A stretch of 64,000 nt of DNA, taken from Bacteroidota bacterium (GTDB lineage Bacteria > Bacteroidota > Bacteroidia > Sphingobacteriales > Sphingobacteriaceae). The translations under genes were made by a program, and so were the position numbers. Below the pieces are notes generated by a model. It saw only the letters and a program-made list of their open reading frames with translations, did not search any database and had not been told where the DNA came from. This document shows positions 36,170 to 42,845 of this stretch, one piece after another; position 1 is the stretch's first letter; every line of letters starts with the position of its first letter. The DNA lies in assembly GCA_023450085.1 (NCBI GenBank), contig JAEXHI010000021.1, positions 242,552 to 306,551 of the forward strand. The letters run 5' to 3'.

Positions 36170-36586
36170 ATGAAGTGCAGCTATCAAAGAAATTTACAGC
36201 CCCTCATCTTTTATTTATGCTTGTGCAGCATGGTAGCTTGCAGGCCAAAGGCAAACCAGCCTAAGCCAAATGAAACGTGTATGACCTGCTTGGCCGACAT
36301 GGTTTACCATAGTAATTTCCAAGAACAAAACATGGGTTTTGCCGTAAGAGTTGACGAAGAAAGCGCCGATTTTGTAAAAATGAAGCTGTACAATCCAAAC
36401 AACCAACAAACCCTTGGGTGGATTGCCTACTATCCTAAGCAACGCAAGCTAGTAGAGGTATCCAGCTATCTTCATCCCAAAATCCTTGAGGTAAAACTTA
36501 ATTGGCTCGAAAAATATGAACGTTGTCGTGGTATACTTTGTGGCGATCAGCCTAAGGCCTCAACTAAGCGCATAGCCATGAATTAA
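36170..36586 (+). CDS. Hypothetical small lipoprotein
   Basis: A 138-residue protein. The N-terminal segment has a hydrophobic stretch with lipobox SMVACRPK. The mature part includes two Cys pairs (CMTC near the start, CRGILC near the end), which could form disulfides. The middle (FAVRVDEESADFVKMKLYNPNNQQTLGWIAYYPKQRKLVEV) looks beta-rich. Family not recognised. Convergent with the next gene, 18 bp apart. Confidence 0.65.
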   Translation: MKCSYQRNLQPLIFYLCLCSMVACRPKANQPKPNETCMTCLADMVYHSNFQEQNMGFAVRVDEESADFVKMKLYNPNNQQTLGWIAYYPKQRKLVEVSSYLHPKILEVKLNWLEKYERCRGILCGDQPKASTKRIAMN

Positions 36587-36604
36587 TCGCTGAACTTAAT
36601 CTCC

Positions 36605-37066
36605 TTAGTCTATTTTAACGCGTTCAAATGGTATGGTATCACCTACGGCATTGATATAATACGTTGGAATTTGTTTATCTGTTAAGCGATATAAATGAGC
36701 CACCTGCACGTTTCCACCAAAACCACAATGTTCGTGTGCTGGATTAGTCAATACCTGCACCCCTTCTTTGTTAAACTTAAAAGTAAGCTCACATGCTAAA
36801 CCATTGGCATCAACTTTTTGGTTATAAGTACCTACATCCCCATTTAAGGCCATTTGTCCAGCCAATTGTGCCATATTGTAAGAGGGGGCTCCCTTATTCA
36901 CGTCCAAAAAGAACATTGCAGTATGCTCATCAATAGGTTTTATTTTTAAACTGCCAGCAGGCCCAGTATCAATATTGCCAAAGCTATAAGTGCCGCCAAT
37001 ATTTTTTGAACCACAACTGGCACATAGCAGCGCCAAGCCATACATTAAATACTTGATCTGTTTCAT
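36605..37066 (-). CDS. Hypothetical lipoprotein
   Basis: A 153-residue protein with a lipoprotein signal (LLCASCGSK). The mature part reads like a small beta-barrel or lipocalin-like domain (GGTYSFGNIDTGPAGSLKI, AMFFLDVNKGAPSYNMAQ, LACELTFKFNKEGVQVL). I do not recognise a named family. It stands as a single gene; a 210-bp gap with an inverted-repeat element separates it from the aldolase gene upstream. Confidence 0.68.
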   Translation of the reverse strand: MKQIKYLMYGLALLCASCGSKNIGGTYSFGNIDTGPAGSLKIKPIDEHTAMFFLDVNKGAPSYNMAQLAGQMALNGDVGTYNQKVDANGLACELTFKFNKEGVQVLTNPAHEHCGFGGNVQVAHLYRLTDKQIPTYYINAVGDTIPFERVKID

Positions 37067-37195
37067 GAGATGTTGTTTTAGCCAATTGCCTAAGATTACA
37101 ACTGATAAACAGCAGTAGCCTTATTTTGTTCGGTAGTGATGAGTTAGCAATATTTTAAGCGCTAATTGCTTAATGAATTACAAACACAAGGCTAA

Positions 37196-37278
37196 AGACT
37201 TACGAAGTTTTTAAATGGCGAAGCCCTCCACTTATCCTTTGAAAACAACAAACAACTAAAGTTAAACTTCGTAAGTCT
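37196..37278. repeat. 83-bp element with 15-bp perfect terminal inverted repeats
   Basis: AGACTTACGAAGTTT at 37196-37210 is the exact reverse complement of AAACTTCGTAAGTCT at 37264-37278. The interior matches the degenerate copy at 34602-34680. The right end runs into the stop codon of the threonine aldolase gene (TAG read from 37279-37277), so the element borders or supplies the end of that gene. Single-stranded, it would fold into a long hairpin. Confidence 0.9.
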
Positions 37279-38305
37279 AAAAACGCTTCAAATCATTGAT
37301 AAATTCGTCAACCTTTGCTTCATCGGTAGCCCATGAAGTGATTAACCTCACGGCCGAGTGTTCCGCGTCGATAGGTTTCCATACATAAAACTCGTACCCT
37401 TGGTTCAAGTGTTCAATTACCTTGTTTGGCAGAATAGGGAAAATCTGGTTAGTGGTTGATTGCGTAAGCGTAGCATAACCCTTTTCGTCTACGACTTTGG
37501 CTATTTTCATGGCCATTTGGTTGGCATGTGCCGCAAGGTTAAAATACAGATCATCTTTAAACAGTTCCAAAAACTGGATGCCCAATAACCTGCCTTTGGC
37601 CAATAAAGCGCCTCTTTGCTTTAAAGCATAATCAAAATCGGGCGCAATGTTCGGACTGTTAAATACGATGGCTTCTCCCAAAAGCGCCCCATTTTTGGTA
37701 CCACCAATGTAAAACGCATCTGTTAAGGCCGATAGATCAGCTAAGGTTAAATCGTTGTTTTGTGCAGTAAGCGCATGGCCCAATCGGGCACCATCCATAA
37801 ACAAATATATTTGGTTAGCCCTGCAAAAGGTCGAAAGTTCAGCCAATTCTGCTTTTTTATAAATGGTTCCAATTTCGGTAGAGTTAGAAATATAGACCAT
37901 TTTAGGCTTCACCACATGGGGGCGCAAGCTGTATTCCTTTAAAACCTGTGCAATATCAGCTGCTTTTAACTTACCATCTGTAGTTTCTACCGTAATCACC
38001 CTATGGCCAGTAGCCTCTATCGCCCCCGTTTCATTAGCGTAAATATGCCCTGTTTTGGCACTAATTACCGCTTCGTGGATGCGCAAAAGCGAGGCAATTA
38101 CAATCAAATTGGTTTGTGTACCTCCCGACAGGAAATAAATACTGGCTTGGGGATTGGCAATTTTCTCCCTAATGAGCTGTTTGGCGGCTATGGAGTAAGT
38201 ATCTTCGCCATAGCCGGCCTGTTGGCTCAAGTTGGCTTCCAATAATTTATGAAGGATATTAGGGTGTGCACCCTCGGCATAATCGTTTTTAAAGCTATAC
38301 ATCAA
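37277..38305 (-). CDS. Low-specificity L-threonine aldolase-type PLP enzyme
   Basis: A 342-residue cytoplasmic PLP enzyme of the beta-eliminating lyase/threonine aldolase family, which splits L-threonine (and allo-threonine) into glycine and acetaldehyde. Visible are the N-terminal FKNDYAEGAHPNILHKL with YGEDTYS, the cofactor-site FLSGGTQTN, the aspartate in FMDGARLGHAL, and the PLP Lys in GGTKNGAL. The length fits LtaE-like proteins. Start either at 38305 or three bases later (double Met). It is a single gene; its stop codon lies inside the right arm of a short inverted-repeat element. Confidence 0.9.
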   Translation of the reverse strand: MMYSFKNDYAEGAHPNILHKLLEANLSQQAGYGEDTYSIAAKQLIREKIANPQASIYFLSGGTQTNLIVIASLLRIHEAVISAKTGHIYANETGAIEATGHRVITVETTDGKLKAADIAQVLKEYSLRPHVVKPKMVYISNSTEIGTIYKKAELAELSTFCRANQIYLFMDGARLGHALTAQNNDLTLADLSALTDAFYIGGTKNGALLGEAIVFNSPNIAPDFDYALKQRGALLAKGRLLGIQFLELFKDDLYFNLAAHANQMAMKIAKVVDEKGYATLTQSTTNQIFPILPNKVIEHLNQGYEFYVWKPIDAEHSAVRLITSWATDEAKVDEFINDLKRF

Positions 38306-38717
38306 CGTGATCAGATCAATTTTTGAATGAAATTTTACACAAAATTAATGTACCTAAAGCAACTTATGGATAAAATCTGTAAAAATGAGATGATGAATTA
38401 ATTAGATGATTTGATCATTTGATGATTAGCTAATAAATAACCAATAAATGAATAACCAATAAACAAATTACTAATGAACAAACCCCTAATGAATTCCGAA
38501 GTATCGGGACAAAAACCAATGAACTGCTTCTTTACTAACCACTAGCTACTAATTCCTAGCTCCTAACTACTAATTCCTAACCCCTAGTTCCTAGTCAAAA
38601 AACACCCCGCCCGTTGGGCACCCCTCTAAAAGAGGGAAATTTTGGAACTACTCATCTAATCCCGACTATTCGGGACTAACCACTAACCACTAACCACTAG
38701 CCACTAATTCCTAACTC
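38306..38717. repeat. Repeat-mosaic intergenic region
   Basis: No gene is seen in these 412 bp. They contain AT-rich degenerate GATGATTTGATNATTTG-like stretches (38390-38490), a CCGAAGTATCGGG hairpin (38498-38510), a CTA-heptad array (38535-38597), a GCCCGTTGGGC / CCCCTCTAAAAGAGGG double hairpin (38608-38638) that recurs near 57850, and a second heptad array (38676-38724). Confidence 0.8.
38535..38597. repeat. CTA-phased heptad array (9 units)
   Basis: Units of exactly 7 bp start with CTA at 38535, 38542, 38549 and so on to 38591. The fourth base is A or G in all nine. Each unit gives TAA/TAG on the plus strand and TAG on the minus strand, and a period of 7 rotates these through every frame. 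Confidence 0.85.
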
Positions 38718-38724
38718 CTAAACC
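38676..38724. repeat. CTA-phased heptad array (7 units) ending in a stop codon
   Basis: Units start at 38676, 38683, 38690, 38697, 38704, 38711 and 38718. The last CTA (38718-38720) is the TAG stop codon of the DUF6266 gene read on the minus strand. Confidence 0.85.
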
Positions 38725-39362
38725 ACCACTACCGATCCCGCCAAAACACTGATAGAGCATCGGTTGCTATTTTGCTCCGTAAAAAACAAATTCACGTCTA
38801 CCTCTTTTCCTACAAACTCAGTGGGCACCTCCAACAGCACTTCGCCATCGCTACGGTTTGCCATACCCAAGTAAGGCATAAACATTGCATTTTCGTCGCA
38901 GTACAACAGTACCACTAGGCCATCATCTGCAAAAGCAGTAAGGTCGTTCACAGTCTTGCTGTAGGCAATATTAATCTTGGCTGTAGCTGGTGTGCTTAGC
39001 ACCACGCTGTTGGGCGGCGTTAAAGTACCTTTGGCAAACAATACCTTACTACGATCAATACTGTAGTTGGGATAATCGCCTACCAAAGCAAAATTAAGCA
39101 CATGCTGCACGGCTAAATTAAAACCCGATGCCCTGTCTTTTTCCTGCCCTTTAAAACCAATTTTAATGATGTCCTTAACAGGTCCCAAAAATCCCATGGC
39201 CAATGCAAAGCGACCTCGTTGCTGTGCTTGTTTCAGCGTTGCGGGCTTTGTGCTCAATTTGGGGATTCCCTTAATGTAGTTTACTTTTTTCCAGTTACTA
39301 CCAATAAAACTTCCAGCTTTGCCAGAGAAGGCACCATTGCCTCCATTTCTAATAATTCCCAT
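38718..39362 (-). CDS. DUF6266 family protein
   Basis: A 214-residue protein starting MGIIRNGGNGAFSGKAGSFIG, the signature start of DUF6266 proteins from Sphingobacteriaceae and Flavobacteriaceae. It continues with KKVNYIKGIPKLSTKPATLKQAQQRGRFALAMGFL and a beta-rich C-terminal half. No signal peptide. Function unknown to me; such genes are often present in several copies and sit in repeat-rich DNA. Here the gene ends in a heptad array that supplies its TAG stop. It is preceded, starting about 157 bp upstream, by an 11-bp-phased CG array. Confidence 0.82.
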   Translation of the reverse strand: MGIIRNGGNGAFSGKAGSFIGSNWKKVNYIKGIPKLSTKPATLKQAQQRGRFALAMGFLGPVKDIIKIGFKGQEKDRASGFNLAVQHVLNFALVGDYPNYSIDRSKVLFAKGTLTPPNSVVLSTPATAKINIAYSKTVNDLTAFADDGLVVLLYCDENAMFMPYLGMANRSDGEVLLEVPTEFVGKEVDVNLFFTEQNSNRCSISVLAGSVVVV

Positions 39363-39518
39363 AATGTTAAATTTTTAAATAGGTTAAAAGCCCGCTGGCC
39401 AGCATCGACTTACTGATACAAAGCTAAGGCAAGCTTTTGGTTAAAACCTAGCCCACAGCCCGGCACGAACGGATTTAATCATTTTTGAACGACATTGAAT
39501 GCGATTGATTAAGTTGTT

Positions 39519-39729
39519 CGCTATGGCAAGGGTTCCGCATCGTATCTGCGTCGTAGCAAAGTCGTACCAACTTCGCCTATTGTTCGTCGTTTCTTCGAAT
39601 GTTGTTCGAGTGTTCTTCGTCATTTATTCGAATGCGCTTCGGATGTTGTTCGTATTTTCATCGGGTAAAATCCGAACCTGATACGAGGCTATACCGAGCT
39701 TGTTACGACCTTGGTCCCTAGCAGGTACG
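39519..39729. repeat. 11-bp-phased CG array upstream of the DUF6266 gene
   Basis: CG dinucleotides occur at 39541 and then every 11 bp without exception to 39706 (16 in a row). In-phase CGs also occur at 39519 and 39728; positions 39530 and 39717 are missed. The nine bases between are variable but pyrimidine-rich on the plus strand, often ending TT before CG. Only a few CGs are out of phase (39536, 39549, 39588, 39635). No insertion or deletion breaks the register over about 210 bp. The period is not a multiple of three, so this is not codon structure. Confidence 0.9.
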
Positions 39730-40015
39730 GTGGAAAAGTTATGAATGAATGATTGAGTGAAGGAATGAATGAGAGAATGAGGGGAATATGCTAATGTGAT
39801 GATGCGTTGATTAGCTAATGCGATAATGAGTTAATATGATCATGTGATGGTGAGCAATTTCCAATTACTAAACGACCTTACGCCTTAAGATCCTTCGCTC
39901 CCGAAATGTCGGGACAGGTAGCGCTCTGGATGACAAAGTGCAAAGATTTAACTTCGTTGAGCTTCGGTTCTCGACTACGCTCGAAATGACGGTGTAGGAA
40001 CGGAATTACTAATGA

Positions 40016-40111
40016 CTAACCACTATTCACTAATCCCAAAGCATCGGGACTATGACTAGCTCCTAGTTCCTGATTCCTAGTTCCTAACTACTAACTACTA
40101 ACCACTAAATG
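40016..40111. repeat. CTA-phased heptad array, interrupted
   Basis: Units at 40016, 40023 and 40030, a break containing a CATCGGGAC remnant, then eight units from 40056 to 40105 in strict 7-bp steps (one has CTG for CTA). Confidence 0.8.
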
Positions 40112-40113
40112 CT

Positions 40114-40290
40114 ATTCCGAAGTAATGGGCGGTGAAATGGTTGCAAAAACGAACAAGTAGCACCCTACAAGAAATGAGGCAGTCTGTGTAAAGGACACGG
40201 CGCTGGGAAAGACCTTCTCATTTCGCCCTTACCATTTCGCCAGACCAGTACAAGGAAGGCAATACAGCCTTGATTTTTTGCTTCGTTTTG
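40114..40290 (+). ncRNA. 177-bp structured intergenic element, copy A (possible ncRNA with terminator)
   Basis: The segment aligns without a gap to 60463-60639, with about 161 of 177 bases identical. Nested complementary segments are visible: GGTGAAATGGT with ACCATTTCGCC (one G-T pair), GAAATGAG with CTCATTTC, GTCT with AGAC, and GTGT with ACAC. The 3' end has AAGGC-AATACA-GCCTT followed by GATTTTTT, like an intrinsic terminator on the plus strand. No ORF is present. Whether it is transcribed is unknown. Confidence 0.55.
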
Positions 40291-40291
40291 A

Positions 40292-40375
40292 CTAACCACT
40301 AGCCACTATTCACTAGCTACTAATCCCTAGTTCCTAACTACTAGCTACTAACCCCTAGCCACTAGCTCCTACCCC
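40292..40375. repeat. CTA-phased heptad array (12 units) ending in a stop codon
   Basis: Units start every 7 bp from 40292 to 40369. The last CTA, 40369-40371, is the TAG stop codon of the HTH gene on the minus strand. Confidence 0.85.
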
Positions 40376-40620
40376 CTTATCAACCTCAACAAATCTGATT
40401 TGGAATAATACCATTTACCGCCAATCTTTTTGGCAGGCAGTTGGTTACTTTTCCTGAGCCGATAAAGCGTAGGATCACTAATTTTTAAGAGTTCTTTTAC
40501 ATCGGTATTGTCTAGCCAAACTTCTTCTGTTTGGACAGGTGCAAATTTTAACAAGGTATCCAATATTTGCTTCAGCAGAGACACCATCATTTCTTGGGTT
40601 TGAAGCGTTTCCTTTTGCAT
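40369..40620 (-). CDS. Helix-turn-helix domain protein (excisionase/MerR-like)
   Basis: An 83-residue protein. The C-terminal half is a DNA-binding HTH_17-type domain: VWLDNTDVKELLKISDPTLYRLRKSNQLPAKKIGGKWYYSKSDLLRLI, the pattern of Xis-like and MerR-like small regulators in Bacteroidota. The N-terminus is a short helix (MMVSLLKQILDTLLK) that may dimerise. Such genes commonly mark mobile or accessory regions, often next to integrases or relaxases, but none is visible here. It is followed upstream by the AT-rich defence-like cassette. The stop codon is contributed by a heptad repeat. Confidence 0.85.
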   Translation of the reverse strand: MQKETLQTQEMMVSLLKQILDTLLKFAPVQTEEVWLDNTDVKELLKISDPTLYRLRKSNQLPAKKIGGKWYYSKSDLLRLIRG

Positions 40621-40714
40621 GATGTTTTTCTTAGGGTTTACCTTAAATTAGGCAAAATCCAAATAAAAAACAAAATATTTTACTGATTACCTGACAGTTA
40701 CAACAAATCTGTTT

Positions 40715-40749
40715 ACTCTTTTAAGGAAGTTACACTTCCTTAAAAGAGT
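40715..40749. promoter_or_regulatory. 15-bp perfect inverted repeat with 5-bp loop
   Basis: ACTCTTTTAAGGAAG (40715-40729) and CTTCCTTAAAAGAGT (40735-40749) flank TTACA. It lies 95 bp upstream of the HTH start and 183 bp downstream of the deaminase stop. It could be a second terminator, or an operator for the HTH protein. Confidence 0.6.
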
Positions 40750-40861
40750 TAATTTGAAACTTATTTTTAAAAAAAATTAAGATGTTAGTTAGAAAAAGAA
40801 ATATTGATAGGCATATTTAATCTTAGATGTAATTGCTTTTAGATTACAAAAATGTTGGATG

Positions 40862-40892
40862 TTAAAAAGCTAAGATTGTCCTAGCTTTTTAA
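40862..40892 (-). terminator. Terminator of the deaminase/P63C cassette
   Basis: TTAAAAAGCTA (40862-40872) pairs perfectly with TAGCTTTTTAA (40882-40892) over a 9-base loop, 40 bp after the stop of the last cassette gene. The A/T tails on both sides would let it work in either direction. Confidence 0.8.
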
Positions 40893-40931
40893 TTGACTTT
40901 TAACTATTAGAAAATAAAATTCTTGAAAATT

Positions 40932-42833
40932 TTAAAATCTTATTTTTGTCGTTATACTCAATTCATCTTTATACGATATGAATGGATGATAAAATCTAAT
41001 ATATCCGCTGCCAATTGCTCCTTGATACATTATCAAAGAAGGGTTTTTATCTTCTGAAACTCCATTTTTCAAAGTATGAAATCTCGATATTCCAGGATAT
41101 GGATCTATATAGAAAATTTTTCTTAATCCTAACTGAAATGCCTTTTTTGCACATAATTCACAAGGAGAAGCCGTAGTAAACAAATAACCATTTTTAAGAG
41201 CCTGACCTCCATACTTACTTATCTGTAACATAGCATTTTCCTCTGCATGTAAAGATCTAGTATGAACTTGATTATCCTTACCTTCAAATGCATTGTGAGC
41301 GCTTTTAAAACAATAGCTACAAGGCTTGTTAACCAAAAGCGCATCTAAATCACCTGTAATAGAAAACCTATCAGATATTTTTTCTTTAAATGATAAAGTA
41401 TCTTCATAATTTAAATTCACTATGGTTCCATCATTACGTTCAAACTCAGAAAAATGACTCAAGTTTTTTCCATCTCTTAGTTCTCTAAAATCCCTTAAAT
41501 TACATGGTATCTGGTCTTCTGCTACGTCATTCCAACCTATTGATTTGATAGAAAAATTATCATCTGTTACAATTGCACCTACTTGCCTTGAAATACATCC
41601 AGAACTTAATTTAGCAGTAAACGCGACCTGCATAAGTCTTTCTTCTGATCTAGGCGTAATTAAACCAGGATTAAACATTAATGATAATAATCTAGCTAGT
41701 TGTAGATTTAAATCTAAGAAACTATAATTTTCATCTAAAGACCTAAGCTCACAAGAATTTTCAAGACAATAGTGATCAAATTTTCCCCTTTTTAGATTTG
41801 AAAAAAAAATATGATAATCAGATTTCTGTATACAATTTTCAACATCAGGCGAGGAAAATCTTCCTGAATTAACCTCCTTTGATTTATATTCAGTATTATC
41901 TAGATCAATTATTTTTTCTTTTAAGACTGTATTTTTTGCCGTATCTTCTGAATCGATCCATTCGTCTAATTTTTCCTGTAAATCACTTAACCTTTCATCA
42001 TCTGATTTATTAATAGACACCATGTAAAATGCTGCATATTTTTCTTTGAAATAAGTAGATTCTAAAGAGTTTTTTAAAGAATCAATAACATATCTATTTT
42101 GCTTTATTTCTGTGTGGTTTTTATGATTTTTTAGTATCCAATTTAACCTTTCTACAATTATAAAGATATTAGGCTTATCGCTGTCAATTTCTATTTTACC
42201 ACGTCCTCTTAATGAGGTTGCTATATCATGTAACAGGAGGCATCGAAGAAAATAATTTTCCCTATTTATAATATTAACGAAGTTCTCAGTGAAAAGATTA
42301 AATTTATCAAAATAAAAATCATTAAAGTCTTTAGAAGCAATTAAAGATTTTTTATCACTAAAATCAAAGTCTTTAAGAAAATCAAACACTTCTTTATTAT
42401 TCACTATCAATTCTCGTAAACCTGTAAAACATTGTGGATTCAAAGTTAAACTCAGTCTATCCGTTTTTGTTTTTATAAGATTGCCACCTTCCAGATAAGA
42501 ACCCAATCCATCTATTAATTTAAATAGATAAGTAATCCCTTCGTTAATATTGTTCCTTTTGTAAAAACCCTCATGCAATAAAAACAACAGTAGTATATCC
42601 CTATACTTCAAAACTGTAAAACATTGCCATTCATTATTTTTAATAAATCTATTGCAGATTCTTTGTTTAAGAACTTCTTGTTCAGAAGTATCTTCAAATT
42701 CAACTTTTAATGTCCCTAATAAATCCTTACTAGATAACAACTTAGCAACTTTACTACATCCAGCAGCTGATCGCCCTGTCAAACCTATTATATTAAATTT
42801 TTTCCTAAGCGAATAATAAGACTCTAAAATCAT
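40932..42833 (-). CDS. Antiphage dCTP deaminase-like protein (P-loop + CMP/dCMP deaminase)
   Basis: A 633-residue protein with two domains. The N-terminus has a P-loop kinase-like start, GLTGRSAAGCSKVAKLL, where Cys takes the place of the usual Lys, as I recall from this defence family. The C-terminal third is a zinc-dependent deaminase: H529 and E531 in LHAEENAM (zinc ligand and proton shuttle) and C558/C561 in SPCELC. This arrangement matches defence-associated dCTP deaminases that destroy the dCTP pool during phage infection. Activation would occur on infection; the sensor is unknown. The gene is visibly more AT-rich than the housekeeping genes around, and lies 12 bp after the P63C gene, so they form an operon. 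A large dCMP deaminase of other purpose is the alternative. Confidence 0.85.
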   Translation of the reverse strand: MILESYYSLRKKFNIIGLTGRSAAGCSKVAKLLSSKDLLGTLKVEFEDTSEQEVLKQRICNRFIKNNEWQCFTVLKYRDILLLFLLHEGFYKRNNINEGITYLFKLIDGLGSYLEGGNLIKTKTDRLSLTLNPQCFTGLRELIVNNKEVFDFLKDFDFSDKKSLIASKDFNDFYFDKFNLFTENFVNIINRENYFLRCLLLHDIATSLRGRGKIEIDSDKPNIFIIVERLNWILKNHKNHTEIKQNRYVIDSLKNSLESTYFKEKYAAFYMVSINKSDDERLSDLQEKLDEWIDSEDTAKNTVLKEKIIDLDNTEYKSKEVNSGRFSSPDVENCIQKSDYHIFFSNLKRGKFDHYCLENSCELRSLDENYSFLDLNLQLARLLSLMFNPGLITPRSEERLMQVAFTAKLSSGCISRQVGAIVTDDNFSIKSIGWNDVAEDQIPCNLRDFRELRDGKNLSHFSEFERNDGTIVNLNYEDTLSFKEKISDRFSITGDLDALLVNKPCSYCFKSAHNAFEGKDNQVHTRSLHAEENAMLQISKYGGQALKNGYLFTTASPCELCAKKAFQLGLRKIFYIDPYPGISRFHTLKNGVSEDKNPSLIMYQGAIGSGYIRFYHPFISYKDELSITTKIRF

Positions 42834-42845
42834 AAAAAATTTACG

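Larger units (their letters stand above)
39363..40368. repeat. 1-kb gene-free repeat region
   Basis: No convincing gene is seen. From left to right: leader of the DUF6266 gene (39363-39510), the 11-bp-phased CG array (39519-39729), degenerate GAATGA-rich DNA (39735-39850), a CCCGAAATGTCGGG module with GGATGACAAAG and GAAATGACGGTGTAGGAACGG (39880-40005), a heptad array (40016-40111, interrupted), the 177-bp structured element (40114-40290), and a further heptad array (40292-40375). Confidence 0.8.
40621..40931. other. AT-rich gap with two strong inverted repeats
   Basis: No gene is seen in these 311 bp between the HTH gene and the dCTP-deaminase-like gene. They hold the 15-bp perfect inverted repeat at 40715-40749 and the terminator at 40862-40892; the rest is low-complexity AT-rich DNA. 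Confidence 0.7.

Noticed and set aside
39441..39623. 60-codon minus-strand ORF inside the phased CG array
   Set aside because: Its codons simply follow the 11-bp array, which rotates the frame; there is no family likeness, and the array structure explains the sequence better.
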